A model generated the notes under the pieces. It saw only the letters and a program-made list of their open reading frames with translations. It was not told the origin of the DNA and did not search any database. Below, one piece after another: positions 16,655 through 25,737 of a DNA stretch of 64,000 bases (position 1 is its first letter; each line of letters begins with the position of its first letter). This DNA comes from Thiotrichaceae bacterium UBA4486 (GTDB lineage: Bacteria > Pseudomonadota > Gammaproteobacteria > Eutrophobiales > Eutrophobiaceae), in NCBI GenBank assembly GCA_002389045.1, contig DGNS01000005.1:44288-108287 (forward strand). Direction: 5' to 3'. The position numbers and the translations under genes were made by a program.

Positions 16655-17569
16655 ATGTCCAGGTCCGTCACATTTTTTCCATTAGCCGCCATATCTATCA
16701 GCCTTGTTGCCCTGGCCTGGCCATGGCTGTTCATGGATTTTCAATCGGCTGTGATTCCGTTGCTGGGAGTCATCATGTTCGCAATGGGGGCCACATTGTC
16801 CGCGAATGATTTCAGGCAGGTTCTGGTTCGGCCCCGCCCCGTCATTGCCGGTCTGTTGCTGCAATACACACTGATGCCGCTCATTGCCTGGCTGTTGGCC
16901 ATTGCACTGCAATTGCCTGTCCCGATCATGGCCGGCCTGGTCATGGTTGGAGCCTGTCCCGGGGGTACGGCATCCAATGTGATTTGTTATCTGGCCGGTG
17001 GCAATGTTGCCCTGTCAATAACAATGACCACCCTGTCCACGTTTCTGGCAGTTTTGCTGACACCGGCGCTTGCCTGGTTGTACCTGGGAGAGAGGATCCC
17101 CGTGCCGGTAGCGGATATGATGCAAACGATATTCATGATTATTATTCTACCTGTGTCTCTTGGTGTTTTTATAAATCATTATTTCGGCCGATCCTGTGCC
17201 CGTGTAAAACAGTATTTGCCCATGGTTTCCATGGCCGCCATTGTTATTATTATCGGCATCATCATGGCCATGAACCAGGCTGTCATGAGAACGGTATTCC
17301 CGGCGGTGCTGGTCGCCGTGATGCTGCACAACCTGCTGGGACTTGGTCTGGGTTATGCGTTGGCAAGATTCGCAGGGTTTGATTCCACCACCTGCAGAAC
17401 CCTGGCAATCGAGGTGGGCATGCAGAACTCGGGGCTGGGTGTGGCATTGTCCGGTAAATACTTTTCCGCTCTGGCCGCTCTACCGGGTGCGTTGTTCAGC
17501 ATCTGGCATAATATATCCGGCGCGATGCTGGCCGGTTACTGGTCAAACAGTGCAATAAAAAAGATATAA
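16655..17569 (+). CDS. Bile acid:sodium symporter family transporter
   Basis: A 304-residue integral membrane protein with about ten hydrophobic helices. The family motifs are GVIMFAMGATLSANDFR near the N-terminus, GACPGGTASNVICYLAGGNVALS in the middle and EVGMQNSGLGVALS near the end, which mark the crossed-helix sodium sites. BASS proteins take up organic anions or steroids with sodium; the substrate here is unknown. I use the ATG giving MSRSVTFF. Confidence 0.88.
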   Translation: MSRSVTFFPLAAISISLVALAWPWLFMDFQSAVIPLLGVIMFAMGATLSANDFRQVLVRPRPVIAGLLLQYTLMPLIAWLLAIALQLPVPIMAGLVMVGACPGGTASNVICYLAGGNVALSITMTTLSTFLAVLLTPALAWLYLGERIPVPVADMMQTIFMIIILPVSLGVFINHYFGRSCARVKQYLPMVSMAAIVIIIGIIMAMNQAVMRTVFPAVLVAVMLHNLLGLGLGYALARFAGFDSTTCRTLAIEVGMQNSGLGVALSGKYFSALAALPGALFSIWHNISGAMLAGYWSNSAIKKI

Positions 17570-17603
17570 CACCAGCCGTTAATTCCGGAGTCATGGTCCC
17601 TTT

Positions 17604-18299
17604 ATGAATCGAATCCCCGGCCTGTTTCTTTGCATGATTTTGCTGTCCGCATGTGGACGGGAAGACCTGGAGTATTTTCCATTGGAGGAAGGCATATACT
17701 GGCGTTACAGGATGCACTACGAAATCATGAACGGTCCCATGGATACATTTTTTGCAATTGAAAACAAACCGGAACTAAAAGACGACGCAGGTGTTTTGTA
17801 CGAACAGGTATCCATGGATGGTAAATCGTATTTTTACCGCATCGATGACAAGGGATTGATACTCACACAACGCAGCCGTCACGGTGACTTTGAAGATGAG
17901 TACCGGGAGATTAACCGCTACCTGTTGCGGTTTCCGCTGCAAGCGGGCACGGAATGGCAGAGTGATACCTGGTCGAGGGTCCTGATCAAGGTCGGGCCGC
18001 CACAAAAAACCGAATTCCGTATTATTGCCCGCGTTCCGGTTACTGTGAACATAGAGTCGATGACCGATACCGTCAGGGTGCCGGCCGGCGTGTTCAGAAA
18101 CTGCATGCGCATTCGCTCAACGGGCAGGCAATTTCATGATGCCGGCAACTACGTGGGTAACACGGTCGTCGGTATTGATGAAACGAACTGGTATGCGCCC
18201 GATGTCGGACTGGTGAAATCAGTACGCAAGGAAACCACAACCGCCAAGGCGCTGGATTATGGCGAGATCATTCTCGAACTCGAGACCTACCGTGACTGA
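17604..18299 (+). CDS. Uncharacterised lipoprotein
   Basis: A 231-residue protein with a lipobox LLSAC and predicted lipidated Cys17. The body is beta-rich with repeated aromatic residues (YWRYRMHYE) and a PAGVFRNCMRIR motif, a pattern common in uncharacterised periplasmic proteins. It follows the BASS gene by 34 bases and may share its transcript. I do not recognise a function. Confidence 0.75.
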   Translation: MNRIPGLFLCMILLSACGREDLEYFPLEEGIYWRYRMHYEIMNGPMDTFFAIENKPELKDDAGVLYEQVSMDGKSYFYRIDDKGLILTQRSRHGDFEDEYREINRYLLRFPLQAGTEWQSDTWSRVLIKVGPPQKTEFRIIARVPVTVNIESMTDTVRVPAGVFRNCMRIRSTGRQFHDAGNYVGNTVVGIDETNWYAPDVGLVKSVRKETTTAKALDYGEIILELETYRD

Positions 18300-18374
18300 A
18301 TACCTGTTCCGGGAATATTGATCAATCCTGACAGGGTAGACACCTCTGAACTGTATAGAATCCGGAACTGCGCT

Positions 18375-18962
18375 TTAGCAACCAGAGGGCACAACAACGT
18401 CACGTTTTTCAGTGATAATGCGATGTACGGGGCAGTCAGTTTCGTCTATGGGTAAATCATCCACAAGCTGCAGATCGAAAGCAGGAGCAATGCGAATACC
18501 CTCCGGGTGCCGGTCGAACCAGCGATCGTAATAGCCGGCACCATAACCGATGCGGTAGCCTTTCGGGGTAAAACCCAGCCCCGGTGTGATGATCACGTCA
18601 AAACGACCCGGAAATGGCTCGCTGGAGACCGGAGCGAGGATCCCCAACTGCGCGGGCTGCAACTGGTTCCAGTCATCAAACGCTACGGCGACCATGGTTT
18701 TCCGATCAAGAATCCGGGGTACGGCCAGTGTTTTGCCGTCATTCAGCAAGGTGTTGATGAGGGTGTGGGTATTCAGTTCCATATCAGCGGATATGTAGAT
18801 AAACAGGGTGTCGGCAGCGTCGATTTCGGGCAGTGAGAGCAGTTGCCGAACGATGCGATCCGAGTATTGTGCATGCTGCTCGGCCGTCAGCCGGCTTCTG
18901 GCCGCTTTCAGGTGCTCGCGCATAGCGGCTTTTCTGTTTTTGATAGCAGTAGTCATATGCAT
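18375..18962 (-). CDS. 5-formyltetrahydrofolate cyclo-ligase
   Basis: A 195-residue enzyme of the 5-FTHF cyclo-ligase family (YgfA/Fau), which uses ATP to convert 5-formyl-THF to methenyl-THF. The signature is DVIITPGLGFTPKGYRIGYGAGYYDRW at about 121-147, containing the nucleotide-binding Gly-rich loop. The N-terminal KAAMREHLKAARSRL helix also fits. It recycles folate C1 units, separate from the H4MPT route encoded further along. An in-frame ATG two codons later is an alternative start. Confidence 0.92.
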   Translation of the reverse strand: MHMTTAIKNRKAAMREHLKAARSRLTAEQHAQYSDRIVRQLLSLPEIDAADTLFIYISADMELNTHTLINTLLNDGKTLAVPRILDRKTMVAVAFDDWNQLQPAQLGILAPVSSEPFPGRFDVIITPGLGFTPKGYRIGYGAGYYDRWFDRHPEGIRIAPAFDLQLVDDLPIDETDCPVHRIITEKRDVVVPSGC

Positions 18963-19176
18963 TTAACTGTATGATTTACATTGATAAATTATATTTTTAA
19001 GGAAAAATACCCGATTTCCCTGAAGGTCTTCCACGAGCCGCTGCGATATAAATCTTCTGAAGTCGTGTAACATCCGGTTTTCGCTTTTATTTTTCAGAGG
19101 ATTACGTACAATACCGCTCTTTTTCAACGGGCATCTTCGCCCGAACTTGAGAGCGAATCGAGAGGCAGATTATTAC

Positions 19177-19422
19177 ATGGTAACTATTCGACTATCGCGG
19201 GGTGGTGCCAAGAAAAGACCATTCTATCATATTGTTGTCACTGACAGCCGCAATCGCCGCGACGGACGCTATATTGAACGTCTCGGGTTTTACAACCCCG
19301 TGGCAACGGAATCGGAAGAAATGTTACGGCTGGACAAGGAGCGTATGGAGTACTGGCTGACACAGGGCGCGACAACATCCGAGCGCGTGGGCAAACTGGT
19401 CAAGGAACATACCAGCGCCTGA
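19177..19422 (+). CDS. rpsP: 30S ribosomal protein S16
   Basis: An 81-residue ribosomal protein. MVTIRLSRGGAKKRPFYHIVV and RDGRYIERLGFYNP are near-invariant S16 segments. First gene of the rpsP-rimM-trmD-rplS operon. The chosen ATG (after an AGAGGCAG stretch) matches the family start; the longer in-frame extension is not conserved. Confidence 0.97.
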   Translation: MVTIRLSRGGAKKRPFYHIVVTDSRNRRDGRYIERLGFYNPVATESEEMLRLDKERMEYWLTQGATTSERVGKLVKEHTSA

Positions 19423-19475
19423 TTTCGCGTCCATCATGGGACATCGCCAGGCCTGGCCGTCCAGTGTTACGCTAA

Positions 19476-19985
19476 ATGCCGTTATCCCGTGACATGATAC
19501 CGGTAGGCCGGATAACCGGTCTCTACGGTGTCAAGGGCCGGTTAAAAATACATTCATGGACCCGGCCACTGGAAAACATATTCTCCTACAAGCCCTGGTA
19601 TATAGACCACGACGGTAATCAGGAAGTCATCGAACCCCTGGCCGGGCAATGGCTGGGCAAACACCTGGTTGTGAAGCTTGCCGGGATCGATGACCGCGAG
19701 ATGGCGCGGGATTATATCGGCAAGGATATCGTGATTGCCCGATCACAATTACCGCCGCTCGAGGCGGGTGAGTATTACTGGCACGAAGTCATTGGTTTAA
19801 AAGTGCGTAACGTTGATGGTGTCGAACTCGGTGTTGTCAGTGAGATACTGGAAACCGGTGCCAACGATGTGATGGTGATTGAGGGTCATGAGCGAATACT
19901 GATCCCCTGGATCAATGACCTCTACATAATGAACATTGACCCGGACAGCGGTGAGATCCTGGTGGACTGGCGCGGGGAACAATAG
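19476..19985 (+). CDS. rimM: Ribosome maturation factor RimM
   Basis: A 169-residue protein with the N-terminal RimM barrel (VGRITGLYGVKGRLKIHSWT) and the C-terminal PRC-type barrel (YYWHEVIGLKVRN, then ILIPWINDLYI). It binds S19 and assists 30S head assembly. It ends right at the trmD start, as is usual. Confidence 0.96.
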   Translation: MPLSRDMIPVGRITGLYGVKGRLKIHSWTRPLENIFSYKPWYIDHDGNQEVIEPLAGQWLGKHLVVKLAGIDDREMARDYIGKDIVIARSQLPPLEAGEYYWHEVIGLKVRNVDGVELGVVSEILETGANDVMVIEGHERILIPWINDLYIMNIDPDSGEILVDWRGEQ

Positions 19986-20723
19986 GTGCTGGAAGTCACC
20001 ATTATCACGTTGTTTAGTGATATGTTCGGTGCGCTCACCGATCACGGCATTACCGGCAAGGCGGTTGAGTCGGGCCTGCTCAAGGTGAATTGTATCAATC
20101 CACGGGATTTTACCGTGGACGTGCATCGCACGGTGGACGGACGGCCGTTTGGCGGCGGACCGGGCATGGTCATGATGGTGGAGCCGTTGCAAAAAGCCAT
20201 TGAATCAGCCAGGGGTCAATTACAGGAGGCACCGGTACTGTATATGAGTCCACAAGGCCGGTTGCTGGACCAGGATGGGGTCCGTGAACTGGCAACACGC
20301 TCGTCGTTGATATTTCTGGCCGGGCGTTATGAAGGCGTCGATCAGCGCCTTATCGATCGCGAAGTAGACGAGGAATGGTCGATCGGCGATTACGTGATCA
20401 GCGGCGGTGAACTGGCCGCGATGGTGATGATTGACGCGATCTGTCGCAATATCCCCGGGGTGCTTGGGCATGAGCAGTCAGCGGCAGAAGATTCGTTTTA
20501 CCAGGGGCTTCTGGATTGCCCGCACTATACGCGGCCGGAAGTGACGGATTCTGGTGACAGGGTTCCCGGGGTTCTTCTGGGTGGAAACCATGAAGCCATC
20601 CGGCGCTGGCGGCTGAAACAGGCCCTGGGCAGAACTTGGCTGATGCGTCCGGATTTACTGGCGCAAAAGAAGCTGGATGAGGAACAACGGCAGTTGTTGG
20701 AAGAATTTAAACAAGAGCACTAA
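19986..20723 (+). CDS. trmD: tRNA (guanine-N1)-methyltransferase
   Basis: A 245-residue SPOUT methyltransferase that makes m1G37 in tRNAs. The trefoil-knot SAM site is seen in LIFLAGRYEGVDQRLID and EWSIGDYVISGGELAAMVMID. The C-terminal DSF motif region (AEDSFYQGLLDCPHYTRP) binds tRNA. The start is GTG immediately after the rimM stop. Confidence 0.97.
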   Translation: MLEVTIITLFSDMFGALTDHGITGKAVESGLLKVNCINPRDFTVDVHRTVDGRPFGGGPGMVMMVEPLQKAIESARGQLQEAPVLYMSPQGRLLDQDGVRELATRSSLIFLAGRYEGVDQRLIDREVDEEWSIGDYVISGGELAAMVMIDAICRNIPGVLGHEQSAAEDSFYQGLLDCPHYTRPEVTDSGDRVPGVLLGGNHEAIRRWRLKQALGRTWLMRPDLLAQKKLDEEQRQLLEEFKQEH

Positions 20724-20747
20724 AACCAGGTATATCGGAGTACTGAC

Positions 20748-21104
20748 ATGACAAATATTATTCAGGAACTGGAAGCGGAACAGATGCAGCGCGAAATACC
20801 GGACTTTGCCCCGGGTGACACCGTGGTGGTTCAGGTGCGTGTGAAAGAAGGTCAGCGTGAGCGGCTGCAGGCTTATGAGGGCGTGGTGATTGCCAAACGC
20901 AATCGTGGTCTCAATTCATCTTTTACTGTACGCAAGATCTCCTATGGTGAAGGTGTCGAACGCGTGTTTCAGACCTACAGTAACAGTATCAGTGAAATCC
21001 AGGTCAAACGCCGCGGCGACGTCAGACGCGCCAAGCTGTACTATATGCGCGATCGCAAGGGCAAGGCTGCGCGCATCAAGGAAAAAATCAAAACATCTAC
21101 CTGA
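20748..21104 (+). CDS. rplS: 50S ribosomal protein L19
   Basis: A 118-residue ribosomal protein. PDFAPGDTVVVQVRVKEG and RLQAYEGVVIAKRNRGLNSSFTVRKIS are conserved L19 segments. Last gene of the operon, followed at once by a hairpin and T-tract. Confidence 0.97.
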   Translation: MTNIIQELEAEQMQREIPDFAPGDTVVVQVRVKEGQRERLQAYEGVVIAKRNRGLNSSFTVRKISYGEGVERVFQTYSNSISEIQVKRRGDVRRAKLYYMRDRKGKAARIKEKIKTST

Positions 21105-21127
21105 GCGCTGGCAGTCCTGTAGAATAC

Positions 21128-21158
21128 AAGGCCGGGTTGACAGTACCTGGCCTTTTTT
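21128..21158 (+). terminator. Rho-independent terminator abutting xerD
   Basis: AAGGCCGGG pairs with CCTGGCCTT (one G-U) across a 9-base loop, followed by TTTTTTA. The next three bases are the xerD ATG, so the terminator closes the rplS operon and occupies the xerD leader. Confidence 0.8.
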
Positions 21159-22055
21159 ATGTCTGATAATCAGCAGTCCGAACGACACATCGACCGGTTT
21201 CTCGATACGCTGTGGATGGAACGCGGCGTCAGTGATAACACCCTCGCTTCCTACCGTAATGATCTGCGTATTTTCAGTGCCTGGTGTGACAACCATGAGA
21301 AATCCCTGCTCGAGGTGACCGCGGGTGATGTTCGTCACTATCTCGCGGGCATGACCCGATATTCGATCCGCACACTCAACCGCCGGCTGTCTTCGCTGCG
21401 CGGTTTTTATGCCTGGCAGCTGCGTGAGCATGCAATCACCGAGGACCCCTGCGCCAACGTGGAATCCCCGCGTCTCGGCCGGCCGTTACCCAAAACCCTG
21501 ACGGAATCGGAAGTCGAGGCCCTGCTGGCGGCGCCGGCTATTGACACTGCAATGGGCCTCAGGGATCGCACCATGATCGAGATCCTGTATGCCACGGGCT
21601 TGCGGGTTTCGGAACTGACCGGGTTAACCATGGGTCAGGTCAATACCCGCCAGGGTGTGATCCGGGTCATGGGCAAGGGCAGCAAGGAGCGGCTGGTGCC
21701 CCTGGGGGATGAGGCCATGATCATGCTGGACCGTTACCTGCAGAGCGCGCGCAGGACGTTACTCAAGGGCCGGAATGCGGATGTGCTGTTCCCCAGTAAT
21801 CGTGGCCAGGCCATGACCCGGCAAACGTTCTGGCATTTGATTAGACGTTATGCCCGGCTGGCCGGTATCAGCAAGCCGCTTTCTCCCCATGTACTGCGTC
21901 ACGCCTTTGCCACGCATCTGCTGAACCATGGAGCCGATTTGCGGGTGGTGCAACTGCTGCTGGGTCACAGTGACATTTCCACCACGCAGATTTATACCCA
22001 TGTGGCAAAGGAACGGTTAAAGGATCTGCACCAGCAGCATCATCCCCGCGGCTAG
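21159..22055 (+). CDS. xerD: Tyrosine recombinase XerD
   Basis: A 298-residue site-specific recombinase that resolves chromosome dimers at dif with XerC. The SAM-like N-terminal domain spans about 8-90. The catalytic domain has Arg in ATGLRVSELTGL, the HVLRHAFATHLL motif, His in LLGHSDIS and the nucleophilic Tyr in TTQIYTH. The wording SPHVLRHA favours XerD over XerC. The ATG directly follows a terminator T-tract, leaving no normal Shine-Dalgarno sequence. Confidence 0.93.
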   Translation: MSDNQQSERHIDRFLDTLWMERGVSDNTLASYRNDLRIFSAWCDNHEKSLLEVTAGDVRHYLAGMTRYSIRTLNRRLSSLRGFYAWQLREHAITEDPCANVESPRLGRPLPKTLTESEVEALLAAPAIDTAMGLRDRTMIEILYATGLRVSELTGLTMGQVNTRQGVIRVMGKGSKERLVPLGDEAMIMLDRYLQSARRTLLKGRNADVLFPSNRGQAMTRQTFWHLIRRYARLAGISKPLSPHVLRHAFATHLLNHGADLRVVQLLLGHSDISTTQIYTHVAKERLKDLHQQHHPRG

Positions 22056-22070
22056 CCCGCATTTCTCATT

Positions 22071-22138
22071 ACCCAGAACCCAGAACCCAGAACCCAGAAC
22101 CCGGAATCCAGAACCTGGAACATAGAACCTAGAACCAG
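22071..22138. repeat. Degenerating 7-base tandem repeat (ACCCAGA)
   Basis: Four exact ACCCAGA units, then decaying units up to the stop of the converging gspE-like gene. It lies between two convergent genes, where such simple repeats can expand without harm. Confidence 0.85.
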
Positions 22139-22141
22139 ATT

Positions 22142-23929
22142 TCAGTCCTCCCGGGTCTGCAATACAGAATAGAGTTCCTGCAGTGTGGTCAGGCCGTCAG
22201 CAATTTTCTGTGCACCGCTGACTTTCAGGCTTCTCATACCCTCTTTCATCGCCGCGTCCCTGAGTTCACGGTGCGAGACATCCCCCGTGATCAACTGGCG
22301 GATGGGTCTGCTTATCGGCATGATTTCGTAAATCGCAATACGGCCGCGAAAACCGGTGTGCCGGCATTCATCACAACCGACCGGTCCACAGGTATGCTCG
22401 GGGCGCTTTATTTTCAGTGGCGCCGTGAAGGTTTCCCAGGTGGCCGGATCCAGCGGCATGGGTTCCTTGCAGTGCGGACACAGGGTGCGGACCAGGCGCT
22501 GGGCGAGCACACCGAGCAGGGTGGTACCTATCAGGAACGGTTGTACGCCTAGATCAATGAGGCGGGTAACGGCTGATGGCGCGTCATTGGTATGCAGGCT
22601 GGACAAGACCAGGTGGCCGGTGAGTGCAGCCTGGATGGCAACCTCCGCGGTCGCGCGGTCGCGGATCTCACCGACCATGATGATATCCGGATCCTGTCGT
22701 AAGAGGGTCCGAACGCCGGTCGCAAAATCCACATCGATGGCAGTCTGCACCTGCATCTGGTTGAACTGGGCGTCGATCATCTCGATGGGGTCCTCGATGG
22801 TGCAGACGTTCAGTTCCGGCCGCGCCAGATGTTTCAGCGCCGAGTACAGGGTGGTGGTTTTACCGGAACCGGTGGGACCGGTGACCAGCAGGATACCGTT
22901 GGGGTTTTCTATCATCTGAGACCAGATTTTCTGCTCATGCCGGGTGAACCCGAGTTCCGAGAAGGACTTGAACAGCATCTCCGGATCGAAAATACGCAAC
23001 ACCATTTTTTCACCAAACGCCGTGGGCATGGTGGACAGACGCATTTCCACCTCCTTGCCGGTCGGGGTCAGGGTCTTGATGCGGCCGTCCTGGGGGCGGC
23101 GTTTGTCCGTGACATCCATGCGGCCGAGGGATTTCAGGCGGCTGGTGATGGCGCCCATGATAACATCGGGGACCTCGTGAACGACATGCAGCACACCGTC
23201 GATGCGAAAGCGGATTTTGCCCTTGTCACGGCGCGGTTCCAGGTGAATATCGCTGGTACGCTGTTCGAAAGCAAACTGCAACAGCCAGTCGACGATACTG
23301 ACTACGTGACGATCGTTGGCGTCGGGTTCACCCATCTTGCCGACTTCGACCATCTGTTCGAAATTGGTGATCCTGGATAATGCATCACGGTTCTTGTCCG
23401 AGACGGCGCCGAAAATGGACCGGCTGACACCGAAGAATTCCACCAGGTATCGATCAATATCCCTGGGATTGACCAATACGCGCCTGATTTTCAGCTTGGC
23501 GATATTGGCAAGTTCATTTTCCCAACTGCTGATGAAGGGCTCACAGGTGGCAACAGTCAGCTCCGAGCTGGAAACATGTACCGGCAGAATTTTCAGTTTC
23601 TTGGCGTAGGCCTGGGATACGACGTTGGTGACCTTGCTGAAGTCCACCTTGAGCGGATCGATGCGCAGGTATTCCTGGCCGGTTTTCCTGGCCAGCCAGC
23701 GGGTCAGTTCTTCCAGGGTCAGTGCGTAGGCCGGACTGGTGGCGCTTTTCCAGTTTTGTTCAGCGACTGTGACCAGTGGATGCGCTTGCTGCGACCGGCT
23801 ATCGGTCAGCATTTTTTCGAGTTCCTTGCGCTGCTTGCCGATTATGATGCCATCTTGCTGCAATTGTGTCAGGACATAGTCCAGGTTGAGCTTCTGGTCG
23901 TCACCCTGTTGTGTGATGGATTGCAGCAT
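22142..23929 (-). CDS. GspE/PilB-family secretion ATPase
   Basis: A 595-residue assembly ATPase of the type II secretion/type IV pilus family. The N-terminal region (about 1-200) is an MshEN/GspE_N-like module. The ATPase core has Walker A GPTGSGKTTT, an Asp box near TIEDPIEM and Walker B RQDPDIIMVGEIRD. A zinc knuckle follows (CPHC and CGPVGCDEC). It stands alone, without pilC, pilD or gsp genes, so it may be a MshE- or PilB-type motor acting with genes elsewhere. It converges on xerD. Confidence 0.9.
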   Translation of the reverse strand: MLQSITQQGDDQKLNLDYVLTQLQQDGIIIGKQRKELEKMLTDSRSQQAHPLVTVAEQNWKSATSPAYALTLEELTRWLARKTGQEYLRIDPLKVDFSKVTNVVSQAYAKKLKILPVHVSSSELTVATCEPFISSWENELANIAKLKIRRVLVNPRDIDRYLVEFFGVSRSIFGAVSDKNRDALSRITNFEQMVEVGKMGEPDANDRHVVSIVDWLLQFAFEQRTSDIHLEPRRDKGKIRFRIDGVLHVVHEVPDVIMGAITSRLKSLGRMDVTDKRRPQDGRIKTLTPTGKEVEMRLSTMPTAFGEKMVLRIFDPEMLFKSFSELGFTRHEQKIWSQMIENPNGILLVTGPTGSGKTTTLYSALKHLARPELNVCTIEDPIEMIDAQFNQMQVQTAIDVDFATGVRTLLRQDPDIIMVGEIRDRATAEVAIQAALTGHLVLSSLHTNDAPSAVTRLIDLGVQPFLIGTTLLGVLAQRLVRTLCPHCKEPMPLDPATWETFTAPLKIKRPEHTCGPVGCDECRHTGFRGRIAIYEIMPISRPIRQLITGDVSHRELRDAAMKEGMRSLKVSGAQKIADGLTTLQELYSVLQTRED

Positions 23930-24078
23930 AGGCTTGACTATAATATCTGACTGTCATGTAAGTTAAGAAATTATATGATAAAAACCGTCCCGATACTGCC
24001 GGGAACACACAATGGGTTCCCGGGTCTGATATCATGCATCCTGAAGTGCATTTCCTTTTTTGTAAACCGGAGTAATGA

Positions 24079-24801
24079 ATGAGAATCCTGAGTTACGGCC
24101 TGATGATTTGCGTCCTGGTTTCCTGGCAGGCAGTGGGTGCCGTGGAGCCCGAGGTCGAGCAGCGCGTTAAGCAGGGATTGCTGAAGATCATCCCTGATGT
24201 TGAAATTGATACCATCAGTGCCACCTCTATACCAGGTCTGTACCAGGTTACGATGGGCGCGGATGTGCTGTATGTCACCGGTGACGGCCGCTTTGCGTTG
24301 ACCGGGGAGATGTATGATATCGAGGGCCGGGAGAATATTACCAACGCCGAGAAATCCAGGGTGCGGAAAGCCATGTTGGCCCGGGTGCCGGAATCTGAGC
24401 TCATCGAATTTACCCCGGAAAAGCCGGAGCATACTATTTACGTATTCACGGACATCACCTGTGGTTATTGCCGGCGCCTGCACCAGGATGTGCCGGTGCT
24501 GAACGAAAACGGTATTGCGGTACGTTACCTGGCCTATCCCCGTGCCGGACCCGCATCCAGCAGCGCACAGCAACTGCAGGCTGTCTGGTGTGCAAAAGAC
24601 CAGAACAGGGCGATGACGGACGCTAAAAGTGGAAAACCCGCAAGTTCAGAGAGCTGTGAGGATCCCGTGGCCAAACACTTCAAACTGGGCAATGAAATCG
24701 GTGTACGAGGGACGCCGGCTATTTACCTGGAAGACGGGCGCTCATTGCCGGGCTATGTTCCGCCTGCGGAGCTCCTGGGATTGCTGAACGGCGGGCGCTA
24801 A
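24079..24801 (+). CDS. dsbC: Thiol:disulfide interchange protein DsbC
   Basis: A 240-residue periplasmic disulfide isomerase. A signal peptide (about 1-21) precedes the dimerisation domain, then a thioredoxin domain with CGYC at 128-131 and the cis-Pro loop VRGTPAIYL. Two further cysteines form the structural disulfide. It isomerises wrong disulfides, useful for cysteine-rich periplasmic quinoproteins such as those in this window. Its 3' end overlaps the converging DUF3108 gene by 83 bases. Confidence 0.93.
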   Translation: MRILSYGLMICVLVSWQAVGAVEPEVEQRVKQGLLKIIPDVEIDTISATSIPGLYQVTMGADVLYVTGDGRFALTGEMYDIEGRENITNAEKSRVRKAMLARVPESELIEFTPEKPEHTIYVFTDITCGYCRRLHQDVPVLNENGIAVRYLAYPRAGPASSSAQQLQAVWCAKDQNRAMTDAKSGKPASSESCEDPVAKHFKLGNEIGVRGTPAIYLEDGRSLPGYVPPAELLGLLNGGR

Positions 24802-25534
24802 CTGCTTTAACAGTAAAACCCTCGATCTGTTCGATGTGGGCCGTAATGACAGTGCCGTCATCGTCATAATTATCCACGCGTACGGGCAGGTAGTGCAGGG
24901 ATGGGACGCACCAGAGCACGGCCTTGTCTTCGCGGTTGTCTTTGCGGCGGATGATTTTGATCGACTCAAAGTCACCGAAACGGGTCTGGATAACGTCTCT
25001 GCCCACAATCTCAAAATAATAATCCTTCATGCGGCCGCCGTCGGCGATACGGTAGCTATCCGTTGGCCGGCCCGCTTTCAGGTCATGCATCAGGGCAATC
25101 TGGTAGAGCAACTTGTCATAGACAGGTTGTTCGATCGGCATACTCCAGCTGGAATCGTTGACCCGGGTGATTATTTTTTCATCTTCCCAGTTGAAATCGA
25201 TATTCACCTCACGCTGCTTGCCTTTTTTAATTCGTGAATAGTGATACTCATCGGCAAAGAACTGATCATCACGGATTTGCCAGGAGGTCAGCTCGCGGGT
25301 GGATCTTTTATAAAACAGGGCGACAAAACCCGTTGTTTCACTGCTCGATTTGAATTCGTAGTGCGAACCTCCCAGGTGTTTCAGGCTGCGCGTCATGGTG
25401 CCCACCGTGGTATCTCCCTTGTGCAGCGAGTACTCTATTGTAAATTCGGGGGGCATGTAGCCGTTTGCTGTGACGATGGCGGGACAGAGCAGTCCGGCGG
25501 CAATCATTAACTGCTTGATGATGCTTGTTTGCAT
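24719..25534 (-). CDS. DUF3108 family periplasmic protein
   Basis: A 271-residue exported protein with a signal peptide (about 1-22). The body matches the DUF3108 type: FTIEYSLHKGDTTVGTMTRSL, then DKLLYQIALMHDLKAG and LPVRVDNYDDDGTVITAHIE. The family is beta-barrel-like and of unknown role. The last 25 or so residues, after VKAV, are low in structure and lie over the dsbC 3' end, so they may be a stop-codon drift extension. I use the ATG before QTSIIKQLMIAAG, which gives a proper signal peptide. Confidence 0.82.
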   Translation of the reverse strand: MQTSIIKQLMIAAGLLCPAIVTANGYMPPEFTIEYSLHKGDTTVGTMTRSLKHLGGSHYEFKSSSETTGFVALFYKRSTRELTSWQIRDDQFFADEYHYSRIKKGKQREVNIDFNWEDEKIITRVNDSSWSMPIEQPVYDKLLYQIALMHDLKAGRPTDSYRIADGGRMKDYYFEIVGRDVIQTRFGDFESIKIIRRKDNREDKAVLWCVPSLHYLPVRVDNYDDDGTVITAHIEQIEGFTVKAVSARRSAIPGAPQAEHSPAMSARLPGK

Positions 25535-25737
25535 AGTTCTTTCTGATTCATTTTGCTGTCTGGAATTCACTGTTAACCATCCAACGCAAGTAAATCCCAA
25601 ACCAGTGCTTGTAAATCATTGGTTTTGGAAAGAAAATAAAAAATCTCATGCCAGTTCTCTGTGTGCTGGTAAAACATCTGTGCCAGGCTGCAATTTGATC
25701 TGCAGATTATCGGATAACTGATTGTTAAAACAAGCAA

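Noticed and set aside
18963..19176. 6S RNA next to the 5-formyl-THF cyclo-ligase gene
   Set aside because: This is the classical location, but I could not see the long closed stem and central bulge in the 210 bases available.
22071..22138. CRISPR array
   Set aside because: The units are 7 bases with no spacers and decay quickly; it is a simple tandem repeat.
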